The notes: generated by a model from the letters alone, not told the origin. Positions 10,641-21,250 are shown, numbered from the stretch's first letter. The stretch: 64,000 bases of DNA from Gonocerus acuteangulatus (GCA_946811695.1 OX328132.1:93546538-93610537), one strand, 5' to 3'. Numbers and translations are program-made.

Positions 10641-11182
10641 TCTTCACCTGTTAGTATTTTCCCTTAAATGGAACGAACTAAACGTTTCCAAACGTCCTTC
10701 TGAAATTGCTGTCGGAATCGTAAGACCATCCGCCAAGAGGTGAGTCTACATAACATTTGCAACAACGAAGGTCCGATTCCCACCATTTTGAAGATAAAGG
10801 TCATTTTATAATTTCTTATCTTATCTTTTTCTCCTCTCTCCTTTAAAAAGGCTATATATTTTCTCCTGCTTCAAAGTAAAATTACCGCTAATTAGATAAT
10901 ACTTTTTATAGGTTTCATAATAATGAAAGGGTGGCTGATAATTATTCTGAGTGAAAAAAAGAATCACTAATTCCTTCTTCGCTGTTATCCCATATCATAA
11001 AACATAGGATAATATTGAAACATAGAGGGGCTTTTTATTTTTTAGCGTGCGATGAGAGTTTATCCATCTTTTAATTTTCAGATACGATGATTGGAAAGAT
11101 TTCGCCAATAAAAAGCCAGTTCAAATTATCGTGTTATTTTATGCAAGAAAACTATCCCCATAGGTAAACTTTTTCATAAATT
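10641..11182. other. AT-rich stretch without gene
   Basis: No coding signal and no clear repeat. It ends where a TB-family terminal block starts. Confidence 0.35.
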
Positions 11183-11309
11183 AAAGTCTGACTTGCAGAA
11201 ACTGCGTCATCTTAGCGCGGTTCCGTTCTTATCCCTAGTGTCATTTAGAAAGCTTGAAATAAAAACAGTTAGTATTTTGATTAGACCTTTTGTGAAATAT
11301 TATTATATA

Positions 11310-11345
<36 letters not shown>

Positions 11346-11346
<1 letters not shown>

Positions 11347-12279
11347 GAGGGGTGATCAAAAAGTTGCAGGACTGTTTAGATTGCGCGGCAATGGAGTGTC
11401 ATAGAGCAGTGCGGTTGGCAGCATTGTTTATCGTGACTCTTCCTGAACTCAGCTGTTTATTCAGATTGTTGATAACCTTCTTCATTGTAAAGTTACTGCT
11501 GTGTTCGTAAAAAAAGTTTTTTGTGTTCGGCGATTTCTTGAAATGAATGAAAAGGAAGAGCAACGCGTTTGCGTAAAGTTTTGTGTGAAGTTGGGTAAAA
11601 CGTTTACTGAAACTTTTCAAATGTTGCAAGTGGCTTTCGGTGATGAATGTCTGAGTCGGTCAAGGTGTCATGAGTGGTACAAAAGGTTCAAGGAAGGCCG
11701 GACATCGTGTGAAGATGATTCTCGTTCAGGGCGCCCATCAACTTCGACTGATGACGATCATGTTGCAAGATTGAACAGTCTCGTGCGTTCTAATCGTCGA
11801 CTAACCATTCTTGAGATGGCTGAAGAATTGAACATTTCATTTGGTAAGGATGAAGAGACCAGGATAAGGAGGAAGAGACCAGAGTTGTGGCGGAGCGGTG
11901 AGTGGTTCCTGCATCATGACAATGCGCCTGTTCATTCCGCACTGCTCATTCGCGACTACTGCACCAAAAATGGAATGACGATCATTCCCCAGCCTCCATA
12001 TTCACCTGACCTTGCCCCTGCAGACTTTTTCTTGTTTCCAAAACTCAAGAGACCCATGAAGGGAAAGAGATTTGAGTCCGTAGATGACATTCAAGAAAAA
12101 TCGCTGGAGCAGCTAAACACCATTTCACAAGATGATTTCTCAAAGTCCTTCACGCAGTGGAAACATCGTTGGGAAAAATGTATAGCTTCCCAAGGAGAGT
12201 ACTTTGAAGGGGACGACGTCCAATAGCCTGTAGATTTTTTAAATAAAAAATCAGTCCTGGAACTTTTTGATCACCCCAC

Positions 12280-12280
<1 letters not shown>
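11346..12280 (+). mobile_element. Mariner-family transposon, internally deleted, 935 bp
   Basis: Terminal inverted repeats of 29 bp start CGAGGGGTGATCAAAAAGTT at 11346-11374 and match in reverse at 12252-12280 with two mismatches. It is inserted at TA, inside a TA microsatellite, consistent with mariner target choice. At 935 bp it is about 350 bp shorter than a usual 1.3-kb mariner; the missing part is inside the transposase gene. Confidence 0.9.
11543..12226 (+). pseudogene. Mariner transposase (DD34D) lacking the central catalytic region
   Basis: The N-terminal half holds the mariner DNA-binding region: MNEKEEQRVCVKFCVKLGKT, the WYKRFKEGRTSCEDDSRSGR linker and a second helix-turn-helix ending in ILEMAEELNISFG. 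After about residue 100 the sequence jumps to HHDNAPVH, the second catalytic Asp, followed exactly 34 residues later by the third Asp in SPDLAPADFFLFPKL, giving the DD34D signature. The block with the first catalytic Asp is absent. The remaining frame is open for 227 codons, so the deletion preserved the frame, but a protein without the first Asp cannot catalyse strand transfer. A 227-residue DNA-binding remnant could in principle still be translated. The ATG chosen matches the family N-terminus. Confidence 0.85.

Positions 12281-12354
<74 letters not shown>
12281..12354. repeat. (TA)n microsatellite
   Basis: About 37 dinucleotide units between the mariner's right end and a half-MITE. The Ile-Tyr ORF over it is an artefact. 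Confidence 0.95.
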
Positions 12355-12357
<3 letters not shown>

Positions 12358-12440
12358 TTGAACAACCGTTATTTTCGAGATCTATAGGTTCTGAAACGTA
12401 AACTTTTCTAGTCGGGACTTCCGGATTGTGTCATGACAAC

Positions 12441-14700
12441 AATCCCTTAATATGATTGCGTATTTTTTACATTTTATTAACTCAATACGCTATAAATGAG
12501 TAATGCTACATAATTATTTAAATGAGTTTTCATTCGTACCTTGTCCGGACCATAACCAATATTATCTTCCGGGTCGAACTTCAAGACGAAAATCTGATTA
12601 CAATTACTGAAGTTTCAAAGTGGAATTAAATTCATCAAAAACCTCACCGATTCCCTCATCAAGCCCAAGGAAACAATCCCACTTATTCTCACGATCCTAA
12701 ACCACAATACAATGTTTTACATTCACAACTGCTCTAACGGACAAACTTTCGAAAGCATTTCAAAGAAACGTGATAAAATAAAACAATACGTTTAGAATTG
12801 GAATCCACGCAAAAAATCAACTCAGTCAGCTCAAACTAAAATATTCCATCCAGTTCGAATAATTTACCCACTTTGGTGTCCATGTATTTTCCACAATCTT
12901 TCTTAGAACTAAGTATGCATTGAGAAAATGAAAAAAAAAAAAAAAGGAAAAAAAGAAAAGAAAACTGTTTTCAAGATATTTAATGCCTGAAATAAAAATC
13001 ATTTTTTTCTAATACGTTTTTATTATTTAAATATATTAACTTAGATAGATGCCAAACGGCGGGAGTTATTTTCAACTGAAAGAATCTGTCCTGAATACTC
13101 AACACGAAAATTATTTAGGAAAAACAGTCCGAAAACGGTCGAGATATCGCCTTCAAAATTCTTTGATTCGTTTCCCTGAGAGTTTCCAACTGAAGTCGGT
13201 ATACCCTGTTAGTATCAAAAGAGAATGACGCGATAAAAAAGTGAACTAAATCGGTCATTCCGGAGGGGGTGTTTACACAAGAACCAAATTATTAATTTGC
13301 CCTTACCGGCCAGTACTTGTACTTCCTTGCAACGAAACTCGGTAGACAAGATGCCCCATGAATGAGGAACATATGAAAAAAAGAAAAAAAAAAAAAAAAA
13401 AGAATATCATTTCATTAGAAGGAAAAGGATTCCGTATTATGTTCACATTGTATTAAGCTGCCAAACTTTGGATCTTGGTTGTTATGGACACCACCAGGAG
13501 AGTTGTATGTTTCTGAACAGAAGCATCCAATATCCTGCATATTTATGGATGTTCTATATATAAGTTTGTACATATTTATTATTCATTATACCCAATAAAC
13601 AAAAATGTGAAGGTTTCGTTTGTATACTAAATAGTATAGTCACACACAATAGACTGGAAGAACCACGATTTCGGGATATTTAAGATAATATACGAAAATC
13701 CCAAAACTGCTCATGTGTTGTTCCCTAATACTTCCTTACTTTCTAAGTTTTTGACGACTACTATCAATATATCCGATTTTTTTGGTCTCACTCAAATTTT
13801 ACATTGATCGTTTTCGATATCTCTAACAAGTTGACCTACAACTCCATATTCTTGATAAGCGTTCATATAATTATTAACAATATATTATGTTCAATATGAG
13901 GCCTGGTTCCTCATATGTATATTATTCCATTTTCATACGAATCCCGTCCTTTAAAAAACATACAAAATATTTTTAATACAAATTTTAAAAAGTGAACTTA
14001 TAATTTACGTTTTTGCTTTTATCAGGAACTTTTACAAAAATATCCGCCACAGACGAAAGAACAAGTTCGATGTCATTATAAAAAAAATGTATGGAGTTGT
14101 AACTGTTGATAATGATGTGGGTGAAATCCATCTGCAATGAGGTTAATTCTGCTTCGTAAACTGCCAGATGGATTATCATAAAAATATTGTAATATGGTCG
14201 CACTTCTTTCTTCATTTAAAGGGGGAAAAACGCCATCAGCACATGGTATTATAGCAAATGTACTAGTTTCTCTAAGACTTTGAAACATGGAAATAAAGAT
14301 AGACTTGTTTGGTAATTCGGAAATCGCCTGGCATTTTCACGACGGGCAGCATTATCCATTGCAAAAGTCGCACAAAAACAGCATATCGGCATATTCATCA
14401 TTAGTATAAAATGAAGGCATAATGATGAGTACTTTGCAAAAGCTCGTTACGAACTGATAAATTTTATTGACAGTTCCCAATGCTAATTCCATAGTAGTAT
14501 TAATCCTTATCCATAATAGTATTAATCCTCATATTGCCAATAGCTTTTATATTAGCGGACTTACCTTCACTTTGAAAAAACATTTAATATGAATCTTAAT
14601 GTTTATTATAAAGCAGTTAGAACAAATAAATAGGTTTTATTTATTTAATATAACGTAAATAATAACAATGAAAATCTTTAGGTGTCAATGTTCATATTTT
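12441..14700. other. Non-coding stretch with a lone satellite-like unit
   Basis: Mostly AT-rich. Positions about 13190-13350 contain one diverged unit of the repeat tandemly arrayed at 51120-51580 (GAACTAAATCGGTCATTCC, GGGTGTTTAC, GCAACGAAACTCGGTA). A-runs occur at 12928-12945 and 13380-13400. Two overlapping short minus ORFs at 13985-14288 have no domain I recognise. No gene is supported. Confidence 0.4.
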
Positions 14701-14960
14701 CAGTATGGCTAGTTAACCCTGAAACACCCTGTATATATATATATATATATATGGTTAGTTTTGTTTTGGAAAACTTAGAATGAAACGAAACCAACACTAT
14801 CGAAACTTCAACGAACTGTTAAAGGAAACACGCTAAAATGTATTCTAATGATCTCTTTAAGCTGACAAAAATAGTTTTACGAGGAAATAAAATGTTTATG
14901 CTTTGTGGCTCCACTTCGTGCAAGGGTGACACAATTCCTGCTAGTCGGATTTCTTTTTCC
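14701..14960. repeat. Repeat remnants: short TA tract and a reversed terminal block
   Basis: CTGAAACACCCTGTATATATA near 14718 resembles the end of a mariner/Tc1-type MITE next to a TA tract. At 14927-14955 the reverse-orientation word ACACAATTCCTGCTAGTCGGAT is a decayed TB terminal block. Confidence 0.45.
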
Positions 14961-15520
14961 CCCACAACCCCATTTTTTCAACTTTCCATTTTATAAATAT
15001 ATAATTAAATAAGCATTAATTACCCAATGGGTGAAGCCTGCTCAGCGGATGTCAAAGACCATAATAAGCAAATGAACGACGCAGCGTATTAATTATCTCA
15101 TAATGAAAAGGTAAGTTGGATTCATGTTGATGAAAGAAGAAGGGTTCTCAAGTAGCTGAAAGTGAAGAATGCGGTGAGGTGGCATTGGTGCAGCGAGGTT
15201 ACGGCCACCGAGAAAGTAGCTCCATCACACCGAGAAAGGAACCTACACCACCTATGTTGGATGCTTTTTCTACACCTCTCACCTCCGCTCTCCACAGACC
15301 AATTACTCTTTTCGCTTTTCTCCACTAATCAATTGAAGAAATATGGCCATATCTTCTATTTCATCTCGGTTAACCACGGTTAACTGGTTAGAGATTTAAT
15401 TCCCGCGTAAAGGCTTTTTCGCTTGATATGCGAAAATAAAATATTCAGTTAAATGTATTAGAAACAATTAAAATAAGAAATGTAATATATTAATGTTAAC
15501 ATAATAATATTTATTTGATA
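14961..15520. other. Stretch with two opposed short ORFs, probably non-coding
   Basis: Overlapping frames at 15162-15383 (plus) and 15122-15325 (minus) show no domain, no signal peptide and no shared repeat. Neither is supported as a gene. Confidence 0.3.
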
Positions 15521-15640
15521 AAAAAGTCCAAATTGCAGGAACTGCACGCCATCTTTTAACGATTCCAAATAATCCTTATTCTTAGAGTGAATTTGGAAAG
15601 CTTTAAATGGGGACTGTTAATATTTGTTTCAAATCTCCTA
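15521..15640 (+). repeat. Decayed TB-family terminal block
   Basis: AAAAAGTCCAAATTGCAGGAACTGC, a run resembling CATCTTAGCG, then TTTGGAAAGCTTTAAATGG and ACTGTTAATATTTG follow the order of the block consensus. Confidence 0.6.
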
Positions 15641-15775
15641 ATTACATTGCTAAACTAACTAATTTCACTAATATGTACAAAAGTTTAAACACATACTAAA
15701 ACGAAATCTCCAAGAATAGCGAAATTGATTTATTTAAATTTTAGCGTTCATTATAATTAACCCAGCATTTTAGGG

Positions 15776-15930
15776 CGGGTTATCTATAGGTCACCAACCT
15801 TTTTTAGCCAGGATAGGGCTGATACCTTTTCTTTTTTACAAAGAAAAGCCACTATCCCTAGTGGGTATCGAACCCACGACTCTTGGCACGGACTGTTAAG
15901 TGCTCACGTCTTAAAGGCGCTCACGGCTAT
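15776..15930 (-). mobile_element. tRNA-derived SINE, family 2
   Basis: Minus-strand B box GGGTTCGATACCC followed by the body GGCTTTTCTTTGTAAAAAAG, CCTGGCTAAAAAAGG and CCTATAGATAACCCGCCC. It aligns with 2446-2570 along the body and extends further 5'. Two copies with the same tRNA-like head and unrelated body argue for a SINE and against a tRNA gene. Confidence 0.6.
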
Positions 15931-15978
15931 TCAAAAAAAAGTCCGACTCGCAGGAACTGCGTCATCTTAGCGCGGTTC

Positions 15979-15979
15979 C

Positions 15980-16032
<53 letters not shown>

Positions 16033-16196
16033 GGCACATCTACATCTAGGTCATTAGCGCCGACATCCAGGGTGTAGCGAGGAATTTCACCAGCGAGCCG
16101 TGGGATGATAAAATTCCTGCCGGAGGTTGGGAATCGAACCCACCATCTCCCGCTTATGAATCCAAGGCGCTAGCCATTAGACCACGGGAGACCCCG
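15979..16196 (-). mobile_element. SINE family 1 inside copy I left arm
   Basis: A T-run (the tail on the minus strand) is followed by the family-1 body and, near the right end, the B-box complement GGAATCGAACCC and the head ending GGGAGACCCC. It sits in the terminal block between the words CGGTTCC that flank it. The identical placement at 52576-52793 shows that the host repeat was copied after this SINE had inserted. Confidence 0.85.
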
Positions 16197-17273
16197 GTTC
16201 CTGTTCATATCCCTATTCTCATTTGAAAAGCATAGAATAGAAACAGATAATATTTTCCTCGGCCTTTGTTCAAAGGGTTTTATGGCTGGCTATACCTGGG
16301 GACAGGTCCGCAAGACCCTAGAATCCTCTTCTACCGATACTTCATTTCATACGTTTCAATGAATTGGAAAATATCAAATATTTTCACACGTTCCTGTGTT
16401 CTTTTACTATAGTAATAATTCTACAGATAAAATCAATTAAAAAATAAAATAAAAAAAACCAACAGCATAAAGGCAATTGAAAATATTCAAAAGACGTCAA
16501 CGAATCTTTTTCTCTTGGCAAGCTATATTTCTAACAATGAATTGTTTTTCTTATTTTGCCTAATCTGTTTTATTGTAAAATACATTATCCAACTATAAGC
16601 AATTAAAAAATAACAAGGAATAAAAACAGACAAAAAGAACAGTTCGAATAAGCAAAATCAATTACTTTAATGTTTTATGCACTTATTTCTCCGATTGACA
16701 TCGCCTGATCAAAACTTTCATCAGAACCTTTTTTGTAGAGCATTTAGTAAGCTTTCTAATGGTATTCTTTCGTTTACCAAATTCTTAACCTTTTTCGAGA
16801 TATTAAGGAAAATATACAAAGTTACCAAAACTTTTTATGTCTGTTAATAAAATATTTTATTCTAACCCTTCCTTAACTCCAAACGTAACCAAAATTTCAA
16901 CATATTAGTTTTAATGAAAGTAGAACATGCAGAAAATGTTTCAACTGAATCCCATGATTCTAAGTACCCAAATTAAAAACGGTATTCAAAAACTATTTTT
17001 CCAATTTTCTCGAAAACGGTTAAAGCTATCGCCTTGAAAATGGTTTCATTCGTTTTCCTAGCCCAAGAAGCCTATAAAAAGAGTACTTACAAGCTTATGA
17101 ACTCAAAAACGTAAGCGTTGCAATTTTTTCTGCGCGAATTTCGCCCCAAACTCCATCTTCCAGTGGGCGGATTTTGCTGGTTAACGAACTTGACCTTTCA
17201 TATTGGACGACTGATTTTTGTACCAAATTTCATCAAAATCGGACCATTCGTCTTCGAGCTAGAGAACGAACAG

Positions 17274-17279
<6 letters not shown>

Positions 17280-17322
<43 letters not shown>

Positions 17323-17344
17323 TATACATATATATATATATACA
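17280..17344. repeat. (TA)n microsatellite in left arm
   Basis: TA repeat with a few interruptions between the AAATTTCATCAAAATCGGAC module and the half-MITE. Its mirror in the right arm is 18716-18772. Confidence 0.9.
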
Positions 17345-17435
17345 AATTTGAACCACCGTTATTTTCGGTCTCTAGGGGTTCTGAAACGCGAAATTTTCTT
17401 GTCGGCACTTCCGGATTGTTTCATTGTATCAACCT

Positions 17436-17480
17436 TATAAGCGGGGTTCCTCCCTATGGGGGAGGGAGGAACCGCGCTAA
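17436..17480. repeat. GC-rich terminal hairpin of the half-MITE
   Basis: GCGGGGTTCCTCCCT and AGGGAGGAACCGCGC form a stem of about 12-14 bp around a short loop and end in CTAA. The same hairpin recurs at 18579-18615, 53970-54010, 58038-58080 and 58306-58349, with loops that differ in sequence. Confidence 0.75.
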
Positions 17481-17484
17481 AACA

Positions 17485-17600
17485 GAAAAAAAAATTATAT
17501 ATAGCAAGAAAAACATTATGCTATAGCTAGAGCTTAAACCAGTATTGATCTACCTCTAATTTAAGCTCTAGCTATAGCATAATGTTTTTCTGTTTTTTTA

Positions 17601-17638
<38 letters not shown>

Positions 17639-17990
17639 ATTTTTGAGGTTTCTTCGCTGGGGAGAATTATTTGTGTTAATACGGCATTCTCCAGCGGTCG
17701 ATTTATTTGCGTAATATTTCGCAGAAATCACATTCTGCTTCTTCAGACGGTCCATGGCTTTAAATTTTTTGTATACTTGTTATTTTTTAATAACCTATAT
17801 ATTAATAACCTATATATATATATATATATATAAGTATTAACTCTGTACTCCTTGTTTTTACAGCCCTGATGAAGGCTTGAATTTCAAGCCGAAACGTCGG
17901 CAAACAATAAAACCCATTTTCACTTGTAAAATGTAGTTTTATTAAGAAACAACCAACGAACCCCCTTTTGCATTGGATAAAACAAGGCAA
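17485..17990. mobile_element. Penelope-type remnant with hairpin and opposed hammerhead-like motifs
   Basis: A 30-bp inverted repeat (arms near 17508-17537 and 17559-17590, core ATGCTATAGCTAGAGCTTAA) is followed by a TA tract, a minus-strand CTGAAGA/GAAAT motif (17740-17746 and 17716-17720) and a plus-strand CTGATGA/GAAAC motif (17866-17895). No RT is left. Palindromes plus hammerhead-like motifs are known from Penelope pseudo-LTRs, so this may be a solo or truncated pseudo-LTR; that assignment is inference. Confidence 0.5.
17866..17898 (+). ncRNA. Hammerhead-ribozyme-like motif
   Basis: CTGATGA (17866-17872) is followed by a 7-bp stem (GGCTTGA with TCAAGCC, loop ATT) and then GAAAC GTC. These are the conserved hammerhead core blocks around stem II. 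One extra A lies between CTGATGA and the stem, and stem III would be minimal, so self-cleavage is uncertain. Confidence 0.4.
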
Positions 17991-18578
17991 AATTATAGAG
18001 AATTTATTTATTCAATGAAAACAATTATCACCATTAGTTATTAATAATTTACAGAAACAGTAAACATAACTGGCTCTTTCAGCCTCTACGATCTAAGCCC
18101 ACTTTTGGCACATAAAACATGTCATCCAAATCTGCCCGTCTGTCCGTCTGTTTTCAGAGAACAAAAGATGCAAATTTTATCGCTTGTGACTGGTTCCCGT
18201 AGAAATGAAGTTCCTGGTAAACATTGCGGCATTTCAACAGCCCTTTAAGGGGGGCCTATATTTACACCACCTCCATCCAAGAAAGACGACTACTATAACC
18301 TCCTCCTATATGCAACCCTCGTGTTCGACACTTAAGGTGTGCTCATAGATATAGAAAGGATAAACGCCTAACTCTTCAACTTCCAGTGAAGCACCCCTAA
18401 CATTTTGGTGGCCATTTTGCCCAAGGGCAAAACATTGACGGTCATCCTTGGAAAGATTATGCTTTTCCTTTTAGATCTTGTATTCAACATTATATTAATT
18501 GTAATGGAACTATGGTTATATCGTGGTGTGCTTATGAATGAGCTAAAAGAGCAAAGAAGGAAACGGACATTCACTTTT
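17991..18578. other. Central region of copy I, apparently unique
   Basis: No repeat partner is noticed. A plus-strand reading from 18405 contains a hydrophobic stretch (KIMLFLLDLVFNIILIVMEL) but runs straight into the half-MITE, so it is not accepted as a gene. Confidence 0.35.
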
Positions 18579-18714
18579 AGCGCGGTTCCTCCCTCCCCCG
18601 TAGGGAGGAACCCCGCTTATAAGGTTGATACAATGAAACAATCCGGAAGTGCCGACAAGAAAATTTCGCGTTTCAGAACCCCTAGAGACCGAAAATAACG
18701 GTGGTTCAAATTTG

Positions 18715-18720
<6 letters not shown>
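18579..18720 (-). repeat. Half-MITE of the right arm
   Basis: Mirror copy of 17344-17480, with TTAGCGCGGTTCC, the GC-rich hairpin, ATGAAACAATCCGGAAGTGC and GAGACCGAAAATAACGGTGG before (TA)n. Identity to the left arm appears well above 90% by eye. Confidence 0.85.
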
Positions 18721-18777
<57 letters not shown>

Positions 18778-19246
18778 CTGTTCGCTCATTTCTGGCTTCC
18801 CTGATGGTCCGATTTTGATGAAATTTGGTACAAAAATCCGTCGTCCAATTTGAAAGGTCAAGTTCGTTAACCAGCAAAATCCGCCTACTGGAAGATGGCG
18901 TTTGGGGCGAAATTCGCGCAGAAAAAATCGTAACGCTTACGTTTTTGAGTTCATAAGCTTGTAAGTACTCTTTTTATAGGCTTCTTGGGCTAGGAAAACG
19001 AATGAAACCATTTTCAAGGCGATAGCTTTAACCGTTTTCGAGAAAATTGGAAACATAGTTGCTGAATAACGTTTTTGGTTTTGGTACATAAAATCATTGG
19101 ATTCAGTTGAAACATTTTTTGCATTTTCAGATTTTATCAAAACTAATATCTTAAACTTTTGGTTACGTTTGGAGTTAAGGAAGGGTTAGAATAAAATATT
19201 TTATGAACAGACATGAAAAGTTTTGGGAACTTCGTATATTTTCATT

Positions 19247-19422
19247 AATATCTCGAACAAGGGGTCTCCCGTGGTCTAGTGGCTATCGCGCTGGATTCAT
19301 AAGCGGGAGATGGTGGGTTCGATTCCCACCTCCGGCAGGAATTTTCTCATCTCAGGGCTCGCTGGGAAAATTCCTCGCAGCACCCTGGACGTCGGCGCTA
19401 ATGACCTAGATGTAGATGCGCC

Positions 19423-19476
<54 letters not shown>

Positions 19477-19484
19477 CTCGAACA
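19247..19484 (+). mobile_element. SINE family 1 in copy I right arm, with 13-bp TSD
   Basis: The tRNA-like head GGTCTCCCGTGGTCTAGTGG with B box GGTTCGATTCCC, body and long poly-A tail are flanked by AATATCTCGAACA at 19247-19259 and 19472-19484. This insertion is independent of the one in the left arm. Confidence 0.9.
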
Positions 19485-20306
19485 CGGTTGGGAAATTTTC
19501 ATAAGTGGATAGAAACTATTTGAAAGCTTTCTAAATTCTCTACAGAAAAGATTCTGAAACAAGTTTTGATTAGGTGATGTCAGTCGAAGAAATAAGTGCT
19601 TAAAACTTCAAATACGTCTGTTTAGTTCTTATGAACGGGTGTTTGTCGTTCTTTTTGTAATTTTTGTCTCTTTCCCTTGGTTTTTTATTGATTTTTATTT
19701 TTGTAATTTCTTATGTTAAGAAAATGTATTTGTGTGTAAAACGGGATAGGTAAAATGAGACCAATTTTCTATTGCTAGAAATAATGAAAAGTTTTGGGAA
19801 ATTCGTATAATTTCTTAATATCTCGAAAACGGTTGAAAATCTTGGGAAACGAAAGGTTACCATTCGAAAGCTTACTAAATGCTCTACCAAAAATGTTCTG
19901 ACGAAAGTTTTAATTAGGCGATGTCAATCGGAGAAATAAGTGCTTAAACCATTAAAGTAATTGATTTCGTTTATTCGAACGGTTTTTTTGTCTGTTTTTA
20001 TTCCTTGTTATTTCTTAATTGCTTATAGTTGGATAAAGTATTTTACAATAAAACTAGTTAAGTAAAATTACAAAACAATTTATTGTTAGAAATATAGATT
20101 TCCTAGATTCCAAGACCTTGTAACTAGCGGGACCCTTTCAAGTGTTGACCGACCCTTCCAGGTAAGATCGTAAATCAAGACCTTTCAAGACTGGTGGAAC
20201 CAAAATAATAACTGCTTCTATTTTAATCTTCAGGCGATTCGCCAAAGTTGCGAAGCCTTATCAATAAATAAATATTTGAATCTTTCCAAATTAGACTAGG
20301 GATAAG

Positions 20307-20360
20307 AAAGGAACCGCGCTAAGATGATGCAGTTCCTGCGAGTCGGACTTCTTTTTTTCG
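20307..20360 (-). repeat. Right terminal block of copy I
   Basis: GGAACCGCGCTAAGATGATGCAG followed by TTCCTGCGAGTCGGACTT. Read on the minus strand it can fold GGAACTGC(A/G) against the CGCGGTTCC segment. Just upstream is CTAGGGATAAG, the complement of the conserved extension CTTATCCCTAG. Confidence 0.8.
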
Positions 20361-21250
20361 TAAGTACCTACAAATTGACATTCATAGATTCTTTCTCCAA
20401 GCTCAACAAGTAACTTTTTAAATACATTTTTCCCATGAAACGCCACCAAAACCCCAACCTAAGGCCATTGTATATATAAAAATAGTTTCTCATGGACCTA
20501 ATAGGAATGAAAAAGTCAATAACAAAATGTGAAAGTGTTTTTGAACAAAATGTTTTTAAAACATTCCTTTTGGCATAAATAACATAAATCCGTATCACTT
20601 ACGTTTACATTCATAGAGAAAAACCTCAGTTACAGATAATTACATGAACTAATATCCAATATAATATATTAATATTATATTTAAAAAAAAAAAACCATAC
20701 AACCACATTTTCTATAAGTCCTTGTTTTATGCTTGTCCCACATACACTAATACTAGGATGTACATATTTTAGTTACGTTTAATAAAGAGAAAGTATTTAC
20801 GAAAAAAAAAACTTTTATTAAAAGCAGTTTTGTACTATTGAATGAATTTCCTATCGACCGAAAAGCAGCATAGATGGCTGTATCCGACTTGGCTTCTGAC
20901 GTATCTTAAGAATTACGTAAGATTTAGAAAACTTACACCCTAGAGTCCGGCTTATTATCAATATAATTATCGGTGAGTATTCACATCTATTTCAGGCTGT
21001 GGCTAACCTTCACCGATACCCACAAGAAATTGCCTTTCTATAATATGCAACCACTAGGTATTTTCTGAATGTCAAGTCTGTCGACAATTCAAACAAATAC
21101 GACGGAAGATAAACTAATTGAAATATTAATATTCTTTCCTTAGTGAAAATTGATTTAGGATTAAAAGCAATAAGATCGTTGAGGATGTAAAACAGAGAAA
21201 TTAGGAAGCCCTATCAACTAGTATTCAGCCTTATAGGTCAAATATAAAAA
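20361..21250. other. AT-rich stretch without gene
   Basis: Short ORFs only, no domain, no repeat partner seen in the window. An A-run lies at about 20680-20693. Confidence 0.35.

Larger units (their letters stand above)
11183..12440 (+). mobile_element. TB-family copy hosting a mariner in its TA tract
   Basis: A terminal block (AAAGTCTGACTTGCAGAAAC, then GTCATCTTAGCGCGGTTCC) is followed by GAAAGCTTGAAATAAAAACA, a TA tract (11312-11345), the mariner, a second TA tract (12281-12354), and a half-MITE with ACCGTTATTTTCG and CTAGTCGGGACTTCCGGATTG. Removing the mariner leaves terminal block, (TA)n and half-MITE in the same order as elsewhere in the window. Confidence 0.7.
15933..20360. mobile_element. 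Giant fold-back element of the TB family, copy I
   Basis: It is bounded by inverted terminal blocks, GTCCGACTCGCAGGAACTGC at 15941 and its reverse complement at 20332-20351. Left arm (about 15933-17480) and right arm (about 18579-20360) are diverged inverted copies: block, spacer with GATGTCAATCGGAGAAATAA (right arm orientation), ATCTCGAAAACGGTT, the AAATTTGGTAC module, (TA)n, then a half-MITE ending in a GC-rich hairpin. Each arm carries its own SINE. The right arm has an internal tandem duplication (19473-19610 and 19810-19955). The centre (17481-18578) has a Penelope-type remnant and apparently unique DNA. No transposase is seen. Confidence 0.7.

Noticed and set aside
14076..14288. Two overlapping short minus ORFs as a possible transposase scrap
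   Set aside because: No motif I can name; the overlap of two frames suggests chance or very old decay.
18405..18698. 97-codon ORF with a hydrophobic segment
   Set aside because: It runs from unique DNA into the half-MITE, whose sequence supplies the C-terminus; no conserved domain.
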